The position numbers and the translations under genes were made by a program. The notes beneath the pieces were generated by a model. The model ran no database searches, was not told the origin of the DNA, and worked only from the letters and a program-made list of their open reading frames with translations. DNA of 64,000 nucleotides from Bog-366 sp963722555 (GTDB lineage Bacteria > Acidobacteriota > Terriglobia > UBA7540), in NCBI GenBank assembly GCA_963722555.1, contig CAVRNQ010000007.1, positions 1,860,001 through 1,924,000 on the forward strand, given 5' to 3'. Position 1 is the stretch's first letter, and every line of letters starts with the position of its first letter. Below are positions 36,836 to 46,057 of this stretch, piece by piece.

Positions 36836-38047
36836 ATGCCGCAATATGAATATCGAGGAAAATCCCAAACTGGCCAGGCGGTGAGTGGCACCCGGACGTC
36901 GCCCAGTCGGGAAGCGCTGGACGCGACCCTCCGCCGGGAGCAGATTACCCCCACTCGCATCGTCGAGAAAGGGAGGGAGATTGCCATTCCCAAGCCCAAG
37001 ATGGCAGGGAGGGTGAGTGCGAAGGAACTGGCGGTTTTCACCCGGCAGTTCTCCGTCATGATCGATGCGGGGTTGCCCCTGGTCCAGTGCCTGGAGATCC
37101 TTGCAAGCCAGCAGGAGAACAAAGGCTTTGCGCGGGCCCTAGGGGAGGTACGAGGCTCCGTGGAGGCGGGCTCCACACTGGCCAATGCTCTCCGACTGTT
37201 TCCCAAGACCTTTGATGATTTGTACGCGAACATGGTGGAGGCCGGCGAGACGGGAGGTATTCTTGACACCATCCTGCAGCGGCTTTCCTCCTACATTGAA
37301 AAAGCTGTCAAACTCAAGCGCGCCGTGGTATCCGCACTGATTTACCCGGTCGCCGTGGTGGTCATCGCCGGGGGCGTTATCCTTCTGCTGCTCTGGAAAG
37401 TCGTTCCCATTTTTGCCACCCTGTTTGCAGGGTTGGCTGTGGACCTGCCGCTCCCCACGCGGATCGTGATTGGGCTCAGCAATGCCGTGGCGACTTTCGC
37501 GCTTCCGGGCCTTGTCGCGATGGCCTTGGGTGTGTGGGGACTGAAGGTCTACTATGGCACTCCCAACGGCCGTATGATGATTGACTCCCTGATCCTTAAA
37601 CTGCCCTTGCTCGGAAACTTGATGAGGAAGATTGCCGTGGCCCGGTTCACGCGCACCCTGGGCACGCTGATTACCAGTGGCGTTCCGATGCTCGAGGCCA
37701 TGGACATCACGGCACGTACTTCTGGAAACGCGGTGGTGGAGAGGGCCATTTTGAGTGTCCGCAGGGCCATCGAAACCGGCCGCACCATCGTGGATCCCCT
37801 GCGAGAGACGGGGGTGTTTCCGAACATGGTCGTGCAGATGATCGGCGTAGGAGAGCAAACGGGCGCCTTGGACGCCATGCTGCAAAAAGTGGCCGACTTC
37901 TATGAGGACGAAGTTGACGCGGCGGTGGGCGATTTGCTCACGGCGATGGAACCGATGATCATCCTTTTCCTGGGTGTGGTCGTCGGAGGCGTTGTCATTT
38001 CCATGTACCTCCCCCTGTTCAGCCTGATTGGAAAACTCGCGGGCTGA
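36836..38047 (+). CDS. pilC: Type IV pilus inner-membrane platform protein PilC
   Basis: 403 residues with two T2SF domains (about residues 65-190 and 270-390) and three membrane helices (VVVIAGGVILLLLWKVVPIF, ALPGLVAMALGVWGL, MIILFLGVVVGGVVISMYL). Motifs FTRQFSVMIDAGLPLVQCL, MVEAGETGGILDTIL and GVPMLEAMDI are conserved in PilC/GspF. It couples the ATPases to pilin assembly. GAGGTGG precedes the ATG. Confidence 0.97.
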   Translation: MPQYEYRGKSQTGQAVSGTRTSPSREALDATLRREQITPTRIVEKGREIAIPKPKMAGRVSAKELAVFTRQFSVMIDAGLPLVQCLEILASQQENKGFARALGEVRGSVEAGSTLANALRLFPKTFDDLYANMVEAGETGGILDTILQRLSSYIEKAVKLKRAVVSALIYPVAVVVIAGGVILLLLWKVVPIFATLFAGLAVDLPLPTRIVIGLSNAVATFALPGLVAMALGVWGLKVYYGTPNGRMMIDSLILKLPLLGNLMRKIAVARFTRTLGTLITSGVPMLEAMDITARTSGNAVVERAILSVRRAIETGRTIVDPLRETGVFPNMVVQMIGVGEQTGALDAMLQKVADFYEDEVDAAVGDLLTAMEPMIILFLGVVVGGVVISMYLPLFSLIGKLAG

Positions 38048-38371
38048 AGTGTCGAGATGCGGCCTTGGGGCTCGCGGAGCGCACCGGGAATCCCAGGGAA
38101 GCGTTCTTATCTCTTGGGGCCGGCCAAACCCGCAGGCTTCTCTCGCATCTTTCTGGCCCACTCAGGCAGAGTCGTCCGCCCCCGCCCCTCATCCGCCAGA
38201 CTCCCGGGATGAACGCAGACGGCTCGACAGACAGGAAGGGCTCGACCGAATCATGGACTATGAATCAAGAAGCCCCCTAACCGGGGAATTCCAGTGCGGC
38301 CTGTTTCAGTATTCCGCATGCATAGTTCCTGATTGCTTCCGCGCAGGGGCGGGCTTGACCGGGATGCTGTT
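38048..38371. other. pilC-pilS gap without a gene
   Basis: 324 bases with no convincing frame, terminator or -35/-10 pair. pilS may be read from the upstream pil promoter. Confidence 0.5.
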
Positions 38372-40093
38372 ATGACCTCCACCGGCGAAATCAAGGACTG
38401 GCTACCGTGGGTTATCAAGATCCGCTTTGTGATCATCAGCTTCGTTTTCGCGATCGAGTATGCGATTCGACAGCTGGCTCCCAACCCCGCCAATATCTCC
38501 TCGATTCGATATTTGGGAGTCGCCGTCATCCTGTGGTACCTCCTGGGTCTTTACTTTCTGATCTACAATCAGATCAGCCAGGACTATCTTCTCCAGGCTT
38601 ATCTTCAGATCTTTTCGGATCTGGTCATCATCACGGCTATTCTGCATGTGACGGGCGACCTGGAGAGCAATTATCTGTCCCTGTATCTGGTCGCGATCAT
38701 CCTGGCCAGTGTTCTTCTTCCCCGCGCCCGGGCGTTTATGGTGGCGGCCGTAAGTTTCGTGCTCATGGGGGCGTTGATCGAGCTTGCCTATCTTCCCAGT
38801 ATCTACCCCACATTGGTGAGGCAGTATCCGGCGGCGCAATTTCTGGCGACGACTTCGTCCGTCCCGGTCGACCTGAGAACCCTCCAGGTGAAAATCAGTG
38901 CGAGCCTTTTCGGCTTTTTCGCAGTAGCTTACCTTTCGAGCTACCTGGCGGAAAGCTTGCGCAAAGCCGGGGCGGAGTTGCGTGATAAGAGCGGCCAGGT
39001 TGCAAGTTTGCAGGCCAAGAACGAGAACATTATCCAGAGCATGCGCGAAGGCCTGTTGAGCACGGACCTCGACGGGACGATCATTGAGTTGAACCCCGCC
39101 GGGGCGGAGATCCTGGGCCGCCGCCTCGAGGACCTGCGGGGAAGCCACATCGACGCCGTCTTCCGCGGCCTGCCCGCGGGGGAGCGCTCCGCCCCGGAAG
39201 CCTTTTCCCCTCCCGCCCGCCAGGAGATCAGTTACCGGCACCCCCGCGAGGAGCGCCGCACGCTGGGCGTATCATCATCTCCCCTGCTCGTGCCGGAAGT
39301 TGGAGTGGTGGGGTACGTTTATAATTTTCAGAACCTTACGGAGGAGAAGCGACGGGAGGTGGAGTCCCGCACCCAAGACCGCATGGCGACCCTGGGCCGC
39401 ATGGCGGCAGGCGTCGCCCACGAAATACGCAATCCTCTCGCCTCGATCGCCGGGTCGGTGAAGCTCCTGCAATCGATCAGCCAACTCGACGAGGATCAGG
39501 CGAAGTTGATTGCGATTGTGAGTCGTGAATCGGAGCGACTCAATAAGCTGGTTTCGGATTTCCTGCTTTACTCCCGGGACCAACGCTTTGAGTTTTGTCG
39601 CGTCGATGTCGTGAACCTGCTCGAAGAAACTCTCCTGCTGGTCGCACACCATCCGCTCTTTGGCCCGCAATATCGCATCGAGCGCAGGTTCCCCCGCCGG
39701 GCGGTCATGGTGTGGGCAGACGCCGATAAGCTCCGACAGGTCTTTTGGAATATTTGCGACAACTCTCTTAAGGCGATGCCCGAGGGAGGAATCCTGAACG
39801 CTCAGGCCGAAGAGACAGGCGACAAAATCCGCGTGGTTCTGAGCGATAGTGGCATCGGCTTCACTCCCGCACAGCTCGAGAAACTTTTCGAGCCGTTCCA
39901 ATCCGGTTTTAGTGAGGGGACAGGGTTGGGATTGGCTTTGGTTTACCAGATTATCCAGGGGCATCGGGGCTCCATTCGAGTTGATTCCAGGCCCGGGAAG
40001 GGGGCACGGTTTGTGATCGAACTGCCCCGGGAAGCTTCTCGACCGGCACACACCGTGAAAGGAGCAGTTCAACCCGCGGGCGCGCCCCGTTGA
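38372..40093 (+). CDS. pilS: Sensor histidine kinase PilS
   Basis: 573 residues from ATG 38372. About six hydrophobic helices in the first 190 residues, then a PAS domain (IIQSMREGLLSTDLDGTIIE), HisKA (MAAGVAHEIRNPLASIAGSV) and HATPase (WNICDNSLKAM, SDSGIGFTPAQLEKLFEPFQ, GTGLGLALVYQII). PilS senses pilin level in the membrane and phosphorylates PilR in other bacteria. It is directly upstream of pilR with a 34-base gap. Confidence 0.93.
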   Translation: MTSTGEIKDWLPWVIKIRFVIISFVFAIEYAIRQLAPNPANISSIRYLGVAVILWYLLGLYFLIYNQISQDYLLQAYLQIFSDLVIITAILHVTGDLESNYLSLYLVAIILASVLLPRARAFMVAAVSFVLMGALIELAYLPSIYPTLVRQYPAAQFLATTSSVPVDLRTLQVKISASLFGFFAVAYLSSYLAESLRKAGAELRDKSGQVASLQAKNENIIQSMREGLLSTDLDGTIIELNPAGAEILGRRLEDLRGSHIDAVFRGLPAGERSAPEAFSPPARQEISYRHPREERRTLGVSSSPLLVPEVGVVGYVYNFQNLTEEKRREVESRTQDRMATLGRMAAGVAHEIRNPLASIAGSVKLLQSISQLDEDQAKLIAIVSRESERLNKLVSDFLLYSRDQRFEFCRVDVVNLLEETLLLVAHHPLFGPQYRIERRFPRRAVMVWADADKLRQVFWNICDNSLKAMPEGGILNAQAEETGDKIRVVLSDSGIGFTPAQLEKLFEPFQSGFSEGTGLGLALVYQIIQGHRGSIRVDSRPGKGARFVIELPREASRPAHTVKGAVQPAGAPR

Positions 40094-40127
40094 TCTGCGC
40101 TGCGAGTCTTCTGCCGCGGAGCCAAAC

Positions 40128-41513
40128 ATGGCACGAATCCTGGTTGTGGACGACGAGAAATCACTCTGTCAGCTCCTGGAGATTGCCTTTCGCAAAGACA
40201 ATCACCGGGTTGAGACGGTCTCGAGCGGAGAGGCCGCTCTAAAGAAGATCAACTCGCAGGTTTATGACATCATCATTTCCGACATCGTGATGCCCCGTAT
40301 GAGTGGGATCGAACTATTGGAGCGAGTTCGCCAATCCGGAATTACCTCCGTCTTTCTGCTGGTCACGGCCGTTCCGACTGTTGACACGGCTATCAAGGCG
40401 CTGCACCTCGGAGCCGACCGCTACGTGATCAAGAGCGATAAGCTGATCGAGGAGCTCAAGATTGTCATCGGCCGTGAAATGCAGACGATTGGGCTACGGG
40501 AGGAGAACCTCCGGCTGCGTCGCGAGATGTTACGGGTCTTTGCCGTCAAGAACATTATCGGGAAGAGCCAGAAGACCCAGGCAGTCTTGGAAGTCGTGCG
40601 CACGGTCGCCCCGACTACCAGCACCGTGCTGATTACAGGTGAAAGCGGGACCGGAAAGGAGTTGGTGGCGCGCGCCATCCATGAGGCCAGTGACCGCCGC
40701 GAAAAGCCCTTCATTTCAATCAACTGCGGGGCCTTTCCCGAAACTCTTTTGGAGAGTGAGTTGTTTGGCTACTTGCGAGGAGCCTTTACCGGCGCCTATG
40801 CTGACAAGAAGGGGATCTTTGAGGCCGCTAGCAGAGGTACTCTCTTCCTGGATGAAATCGGGGAGACCACGCCCTCCATGCAGGTCAAATTGTTGCGGGT
40901 GTTGCAGGAACGGAAGATTCGGCCTCTCGGCGGGACATCCGACATCCCTGTGGATGTGAGGGTGATCGCGAGTTCCAACCGCGATCTAATGGCTCTGGTG
41001 TCCGAAGGGAAATTTCGAGAGGACTTCTATTATCGCGTCAGCGTTATCCCCGTCCATATACCCCCCTTGCGGGAACGTCGCGAGGATATTGATCCCCTGG
41101 CACGGCACTTCCTGCGCAAGTACTCTGCCACGATGAGCAAGGCCCTGCGCGATTTCGACGCGCCAGCCCTTGCGGCGCTGGAAGCGTACGCGTGGCCGGG
41201 CAACGTTAGAGAGCTCGAGAATGCCATCGAACGCGCTGTCGCACTCAGCGCGGAAGAGGACACCACCGTCCGTCTTCATCACCTTCCAGATTCTGTGCGC
41301 CTGGCAGGTCCCTCCCCATTTCCGACCGATAATGAAGCGCTATTGGAGATTCCCAAGGAGGGTTTGGATTTTGAGCGCAGCATCTCCCGGGTCGAAAGCC
41401 AGTACATCTTGGGTGCCCTGCGCGCCGCCGGAGGAGTTCGCCAGCATGCCGCGGATCTCCTGCATATGTCCTACCGGTCCTTTCGCCATTACGCGAAGAA
41501 ACATGGAATCTAG
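40128..41513 (+). CDS. pilR: Sigma-54-dependent response regulator PilR
   Basis: 461 residues. The receiver domain (ILVVDDEKSLCQLL, phospho-Asp in IIISDIVMPRMSG) is followed by AAA+ (Walker A GESGTGKELVARA, intact GAFTGA, Walker B GTLFLDEIGETTP) and a C-terminal Fis-type HTH (HAADLLHMSYRSFRHYAKKH). It is expected to activate sigma-54 promoters of pilA. The two pilA genes downstream both have such promoters and a shared upstream inverted repeat. GGAG lies seven bases before the ATG. Confidence 0.95.
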   Translation: MARILVVDDEKSLCQLLEIAFRKDNHRVETVSSGEAALKKINSQVYDIIISDIVMPRMSGIELLERVRQSGITSVFLLVTAVPTVDTAIKALHLGADRYVIKSDKLIEELKIVIGREMQTIGLREENLRLRREMLRVFAVKNIIGKSQKTQAVLEVVRTVAPTTSTVLITGESGTGKELVARAIHEASDRREKPFISINCGAFPETLLESELFGYLRGAFTGAYADKKGIFEAASRGTLFLDEIGETTPSMQVKLLRVLQERKIRPLGGTSDIPVDVRVIASSNRDLMALVSEGKFREDFYYRVSVIPVHIPPLRERREDIDPLARHFLRKYSATMSKALRDFDAPALAALEAYAWPGNVRELENAIERAVALSAEEDTTVRLHHLPDSVRLAGPSPFPTDNEALLEIPKEGLDFERSISRVESQYILGALRAAGGVRQHAADLLHMSYRSFRHYAKKHGI

Positions 41514-41693
41514 CCGATTCCCTGGACCCACTTACCCATCTAAGCCTTCCTGGGTTGGTTGATGACGGATCCCTGACGGAGAAGAAGGGGCTTCCGGACC
41601 GGGAGAGGGGATTGTGCCGACTGTTTCTACACAGTCCTCCCGATGCAGAGGGAACACACGGGTCGGGGTCGATCGTGATCTTCGGTGACAGTA

Positions 41694-41715
41694 TTTGTCA
41701 GGGAGTTTCGACAAA
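41694..41715 (+). promoter_or_regulatory. Predicted PilR enhancer site upstream of pilA copy 1
   Basis: Inverted repeat TTTGTC-N10-GACAAA. The same arrangement, with further matching bases to its right (GACAAAAAnnGGCA), lies upstream of pilA copy 2. The centre is about 127 bp before the -24 element. TGTC half-sites are the published core for PilR in Pseudomonas. The rest of 41514-41913 has no gene. Confidence 0.65.
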
Positions 41716-41830
41716 AACAGGCAGTTATGATGCATATCCAAAAGGTTAGAGAAGACATATTCATTGCTTCTCGTATGCCATTGATAACACAAGGGATGGA
41801 TTCTCTGTGGAGCGTCCACAGTTGTCGGAT

Positions 41831-41846
41831 TGGTGAGATAGTTGCA
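41831..41846 (+). promoter_or_regulatory. Sigma-54 promoter (-24/-12) of pilA copy 1
   Basis: TTGG at 41830-41833 and TTGC at 41842-41845, with the standard ten bases between GG and GC. The predicted start is about 57 bases before the pilA ATG. It aligns base for base in its key positions with 45008-45023. Confidence 0.8.
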
Positions 41847-41913
41847 AGCATATGAAGTAGTCTTGAAAGTGGAATCAGTACGTTATTCTGTTTAGCCTCG
41901 GAGGGAGGACTGG

Positions 41914-42396
41914 ATGAAGAAGAATTCAAGCGGTTTTTCGTTGATTGAATTGTTGATCGTTGTTGCGATCATCCTGATTATTGCTGCTATCGCGATTCCA
42001 AACTTGCTGCGCTCGCGCATTGCAGCCAACCAAGCCTCGGCGGTCGGATCACTGCGCACTCTGAACACCGCCGAAATCACTTACTCCTCGACCTTCAATG
42101 TCGGGTTCAGTTCCCTGATGACTTATCTGGCACCGCCCGTGGCCGGGTCGAATCCGACCTCGACGGCGGCAGGCCTGATTGACAGTGTGCTGGCAGGCGG
42201 CTCGAAGAGCGGTTACGCCTTCGCGTACTCGGCCGGTCCTCCGGACAGTACCGGCCGGACTGACTATTACTCGTTTACGGCCACTCCGATCAGCGACTCG
42301 ACGGGGACGAACTACTACTTCACGGACCAGTCGGGTGTGATTCGTCAGAACAACACTACGACGGCTACTTCCTCGGACTCGCCAATTGCTGGCTAG
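41914..42396 (+). CDS. pilA: Major type IV pilin, copy 1
   Basis: 160 residues. A short leader ending in Gly-7 is followed by mature FSLIELLIVVAIILIIAAIA, with the invariant Glu5, so PilD would cleave after Gly. The globular part is Ser/Thr-rich and has no Cys, so it lacks the disulfide D-region of Pseudomonas and Neisseria pilins. A strong GGAGGGAGG precedes the ATG. 42139-42350 is nearly identical to copy 2 while the 5' half differs at many silent sites. A clear terminator follows. Confidence 0.95.
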   Translation: MKKNSSGFSLIELLIVVAIILIIAAIAIPNLLRSRIAANQASAVGSLRTLNTAEITYSSTFNVGFSSLMTYLAPPVAGSNPTSTAAGLIDSVLAGGSKSGYAFAYSAGPPDSTGRTDYYSFTATPISDSTGTNYYFTDQSGVIRQNNTTTATSSDSPIAG

Positions 42397-42427
42397 CCTT
42401 AGGGGAGTTGGGAAAGAATTCCTAAAG

Positions 42428-42456
42428 GGGGAGTCGAAAGACTCCCCTTTTGTTTT
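42428..42456 (+). terminator. Intrinsic terminator of pilA copy 1
   Basis: GGGGAGTC-GAAA-GACTCCCC stem-loop followed by TTTTGTTTT. The same hairpin follows pilA copy 2. Confidence 0.9.
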
Positions 42457-42593
42457 GACCGGATCCAGCCGCACCTGCCAAGTCGCTGTGTTTTGTGAGC
42501 AGCGCTGGCCTGGAGGCTGGCCTACGTCTGCCCGAGTCGCCGCCGCGCGCGCCCCCGCAGCGCTTGCCTTCTGTCGTTTTCCCTGGTCGGCAA

Positions 42594-44444
42594 TCAAGGG
42601 TGCCTGGCCTCAGCTCCAGAATCCGGCTTCAACTGATTCTTGATCTCCTTTACTTGCTCCGCTGCGGCCTGTGCTCCCGGGTTGGTGGCCAGTTCCACCT
42701 GGAACTCACGGAGGGCGCCGTTCAAGTCTCCCTGCGTTTTCAGCATGACCCCCAGTGCGAAGTGGTAGCCGTACCCGCTGGGGCGAATCGCCATGGCCCG
42801 CTGAACTGCGGCAATGGCCTCTTCCGTTCGGCCCAATTTGAAACGCGTCATTCCCAAGTACAGATACTGATCCGGCTTGTGAGGTTTGAGGCGGATGGCC
42901 CGCAGGAAATACCGTTCCGCTTCCGGCAGGCGTCCCAGTTTGTAGTTGGTGTAGGCAAGATTGTAAGTGGCCGGCCAGAAGTCGGGATACCGGGTCACCA
43001 TATCGGTGAAGATCGCTAGGGCGGGGTCGTACTTTCCGTCCTCGCCCAGCACGGTGGCATAGTTCAATTCGACATAGCGATTCTGGGGCGCCTTGGTAAG
43101 GTTATAGGCGTAGAAGAGCAGGTTGTTCTGAAAGTAGAAACCCTCGGTAACGGTGCCGTAGCCGAGCGCGGCGGCCAGGCAAATCGTGGCGAGGAGCTGC
43201 CTTCGAGGCAGGCCCAAGTACCGTGGCGGGTTCCCACCCAGCTTCCTCAGAGCCACAGCCGCGAGGACTGCCAAACCGATTGAGGGGAGGTAGAGGTACC
43301 GATCGTGGGCGAAATCATCCGCGACAAAGGCCCGGAGGTTGAGAACCGGGATCAAGGGCAGCAGCAGCCACGTCGCGAAGAAGGCGAGGGCACGGGAGCG
43401 TCGGGTGCAGGCCACCAGCACAATCCCTACCCCGACATCCAGGATGGCGGGCAGGCTGAAATTTCTGAGATTCGGATGGACTACCGCAGGCAAATTATAG
43501 AAGGTGCTCAGACCGACGGGCCACAAGAGGTGACGGATCCAGAACCAAATCAGCGCCGGCCAGGTGAAGAGCAATTGCGCGGTGCTGAGAGGCGCCACGA
43601 TATGGCTGAACCCTTTCAGAGCGTGGACCCGCGCCGGAAGATAGAGGAGTAGCACAAGGAAGTAGGCCCAGGTCTTCCGGATTGCTCTCCCACACCACGC
43701 GAGGACTCTCTTCACGGTTAGCGGTTGTCCCCACTCCGGCCCATAGATCCACTCATAGACAAGAAGAAAACCGGGGAGTATCACGGCGGTCTCCTTCTCC
43801 AACAGAGCGAGAGCGAAGAACACCACGGAAATGACCTGCCATTTGAGAACGCGTCCGCTCTCTCGCCGTGACTGAAGGTAACAGAGCAATGAGGCAATGA
43901 GCAGAACTCCCAGCAAAGGTTCGGTCACACCGGAAATCCAGGCGATGGCCTCAATGTGTGCGGGATGCAGGCCGAAAATCAGCGCCGCCAGCAGGGCGAC
44001 CTCGCGGCCCATCCCCACCCGCCAGACCAGGAGATACACCAGGAAGGTGGTTAGCAGGTGGGTCAGGATCGTGGTGAGATGCCAGGCCCCCGCCCAATTC
44101 CCGAACACCGCGTCATTGATTCTCAGCCACAGCAGGAAAAGCGGGCGGAAATAGTTCCCGTGCTCTTCCGGGTCAAATGCTTCCCAGACGTGGGAGGTAA
44201 AGTAGCTGGGGACGGCGTGCCAGGAGTGCACCGCGGGATTCTCCACAATCTGGCCGCGGTCATCGTGGACAAACTGGTAGCGAAGCGTCTGGCTGTAAAC
44301 CGCGAACGTCAAGGCAAGGACGATAGCTATACCCAGCCCGAAAGAAGAGTCCTGGGGGGCGGACGGACGATCTGGGGGCAGGCTCGCGGCTGTCACCGGC
44401 TCGCGCCTGGGTGGGCTGGCCTGGGGGGAGAATTCATCAGGCAT
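42594..44444 (-). CDS. TMTC-like multi-pass membrane protein with C-terminal TPRs (putative O-glycosyltransferase)
   Basis: 616 residues with about ten hydrophobic helices, then three to four TPRs (about residues 445-600: ATYNLAYTNYKLGRLPEAER, YLYLGMTRFKLGRTEEAIAA). The first periplasmic loop contains FVHDDRGQI, where the acidic pair is typical of GT-C enzymes. HPAHIEAIAWISGVTEPL and HDRYLYLPSIG are conserved in TMTC-type O-mannosyltransferases. It lies between the two pilin genes on the opposite strand. Action on pilin is inference from position and from the Ser/Thr-rich pilin. Confidence 0.75.
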   Translation of the reverse strand: MPDEFSPQASPPRREPVTAASLPPDRPSAPQDSSFGLGIAIVLALTFAVYSQTLRYQFVHDDRGQIVENPAVHSWHAVPSYFTSHVWEAFDPEEHGNYFRPLFLLWLRINDAVFGNWAGAWHLTTILTHLLTTFLVYLLVWRVGMGREVALLAALIFGLHPAHIEAIAWISGVTEPLLGVLLIASLLCYLQSRRESGRVLKWQVISVVFFALALLEKETAVILPGFLLVYEWIYGPEWGQPLTVKRVLAWCGRAIRKTWAYFLVLLLYLPARVHALKGFSHIVAPLSTAQLLFTWPALIWFWIRHLLWPVGLSTFYNLPAVVHPNLRNFSLPAILDVGVGIVLVACTRRSRALAFFATWLLLPLIPVLNLRAFVADDFAHDRYLYLPSIGLAVLAAVALRKLGGNPPRYLGLPRRQLLATICLAAALGYGTVTEGFYFQNNLLFYAYNLTKAPQNRYVELNYATVLGEDGKYDPALAIFTDMVTRYPDFWPATYNLAYTNYKLGRLPEAERYFLRAIRLKPHKPDQYLYLGMTRFKLGRTEEAIAAVQRAMAIRPSGYGYHFALGVMLKTQGDLNGALREFQVELATNPGAQAAAEQVKEIKNQLKPDSGAEARHP

Positions 44445-44866
44445 CCGTTTCTACCCGTTCAGCTTTCTCAAGAATACCGTCGCTGTAGCGCTGCCGTCTG
44501 GGCGGCTTGGCCGGTGAGATGGCGGCCACTGCACAGCGCTGTCGCAGACCTCCCGCAGAGAGTCGGCTTCTGTCTCACCGGGGCCAGTTTAGCCCAACTT
44601 TCGCAGTGGGGAACGATTTTTGTCTACCTCCAGCGCCTCCCGCCCGATAACTTGAGGGCGACCAATCCCCGCGTGCTGCACCCAGTTGGCGGAGAACAAC
44701 AACCGTCGGCCGGCGGGGTGGGCGGAGGACAGTGGGAGGGTTGGGCCAAGCCGCGCCACCTATGTAGTCCCCGGCCGTGGTTCTGAAGGAGAGGGACTGA
44801 CCTCGCAGGTGTTGTTCTCACCGTCCCGTACCGCCCTCGATACTCCCCACGTGTCAAGATAACAGG
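44445..44866. other. Non-coding stretch upstream of the TMTC-like gene
   Basis: No supported gene on either strand. It presumably contains the promoter of the minus-strand membrane protein, but no convincing element was found. Confidence 0.45.
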
Positions 44867-44890
44867 TTTTGTCTATGTGGCCCGACAAAA
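44867..44890 (+). promoter_or_regulatory. Predicted PilR enhancer site upstream of pilA copy 2
   Basis: Perfect inverted repeat TTTTGTC-N10-GACAAAA, centred about 130 bp before the -24 element. Matches 41694-41715. Confidence 0.65.
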
Positions 44891-45007
44891 ATCGGCAATC
44901 CGCCACCCAAGCTGAGTGCGGAAGGAACAAAGGGCCGGAAGGTTGTCGCTAACTCGCTGAAAACAAGCATTTCGATATCGGCGATAGACGAAGGGCACAG
45001 AAGAGCT

Positions 45008-45023
45008 TGGAGGGCAAGTTGCA
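45008..45023 (+). promoter_or_regulatory. Sigma-54 promoter (-24/-12) of pilA copy 2
   Basis: TTGG (45007-45010) and TTGC (45019-45022) with the standard ten bases between GG and GC. The predicted start is about 55 bases before the ATG. Confidence 0.8.
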
Positions 45024-45088
45024 ACATCTATACTCGACAAGTTCTTGGAAATCCCTACATCGTCATGACGGCACCAAAGGAGGGCTGA

Positions 45089-45571
45089 ATGAGGAAAAGT
45101 TCAAAGGGTTTCTCTCTCATCGAGCTGTTGATTGTGGTCGCGATTATTCTGATTATCGCGGCAATCGCAATCCCGAACCTGCTGCGCTCGCGGATTGCGG
45201 CAAACCAAGCCTCGGCCGTAGGGTCACTTCGTACACTTAACACGGCTGAGATCACCTATTCCTCGACGTTCAACGTTGGGTTTAGTTCTTTGATGTCTTA
45301 TTTGCAACCACCGGTGGCCGGGTCGAATCCGACCTCGACGGCGGCAGGCCTGATTGACAGTGTGCTGGCAGCCGGCTCGAAGAGCGGTTACGCCTTCGCG
45401 TACTCGGCCGGTCCTCCGGACAGTACCGGCCGGACTGACTATTACACGTTTACGGCCACTCCGATCAGCGACTCGACGGGGACGAACTACTACTTCACGG
45501 ACCAGTCGGGTGTGATTCGTCAGAATAACACGACGACTGCCACCTCCTCAGACTCGCCGATCGCTGGCTAG
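45089..45571 (+). CDS. pilA: Major type IV pilin, copy 2
   Basis: 160 residues, differing from copy 1 at only a handful of positions (leader residues 2, 4 and 6; Thr/Ser and Ala/Gln around residues 69-72; Gly/Ala near 95; Ser/Thr near 119). Prepilin signature KGFSLIELLIVVAI, no Cys. Regulation appears the same as copy 1: sigma-54 promoter, predicted PilR box, same terminator. The 3' block 45314-45525 has only two mismatches to copy 1. Confidence 0.95.
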   Translation: MRKSSKGFSLIELLIVVAIILIIAAIAIPNLLRSRIAANQASAVGSLRTLNTAEITYSSTFNVGFSSLMSYLQPPVAGSNPTSTAAGLIDSVLAAGSKSGYAFAYSAGPPDSTGRTDYYTFTATPISDSTGTNYYFTDQSGVIRQNNTTTATSSDSPIAG

Positions 45572-45601
45572 ACCTACCTGAGCTCGATAAGAATTCCGGA
45601 A

Positions 45602-45627
45602 GGGGAGTCGAAAGACTCCCCTTTTTT
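45602..45627 (+). terminator. Intrinsic terminator of pilA copy 2
   Basis: GGGGAGTC-GAAA-GACTCCCC followed by six T. Confidence 0.92.
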
Positions 45628-45706
45628 GTGGACCGAGCAGGTTCGACAGCTCGGAGGTGGAAGTTCTCTACCCTGCCTGATGACGGTGAAGGGCTTGCGA
45701 AGCGCT

Positions 45707-45863
45707 AGCGCGGCCTCTGGCCGCAACCAAACATCACGTGGGGTCTTGTAGGGCCGGCCGCTCCGAGCGGGGGGGCCCCGGCCTAGTCCGCCCCAAGGGG
45801 CGGCCCCACACACACGACGAAAAATGTTTGCCAAAAGAACAAGAAATTACGATATTGCAATGC
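45707..45863. repeat. Interspersed repeat with GATATTGCAATGC end, copy 2
   Basis: Same ends as 6452-6602. The middle holds a different set of GC hairpins (GGGCCGGCCGCTCC, CCGCCCCAAGGGGCGG). No gene is seen between pilA copy 2 and the ABC transporter. Confidence 0.65.
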
Positions 45864-45946
45864 AGGGGCGCCGCCGCGAGACGTTCCCCGGCAACGCGGG
45901 GGCTCTTCCCGGCATTCGAACCCAAGGTTGAGCCGACCTGGAATCT

Positions 45947-45976
45947 TTCCAGAGTTCAACCTGGGTTAGGTATAAT
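45947..45976 (+). promoter_or_regulatory. Possible sigma-70 promoter of the ABC operon
   Basis: Perfect TATAAT at 45971-45976 with a weak -35 (TTCCAG, spacer 18). Confidence 0.4.
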
Positions 45977-46057
45977 GACCGTTCTTGCGGGTGAGACGCG
46001 GGCGAAGAATTCGTCGGCGAGAATCGGACGCCGCCCTCCGCTGGGCAATCCACAGCT

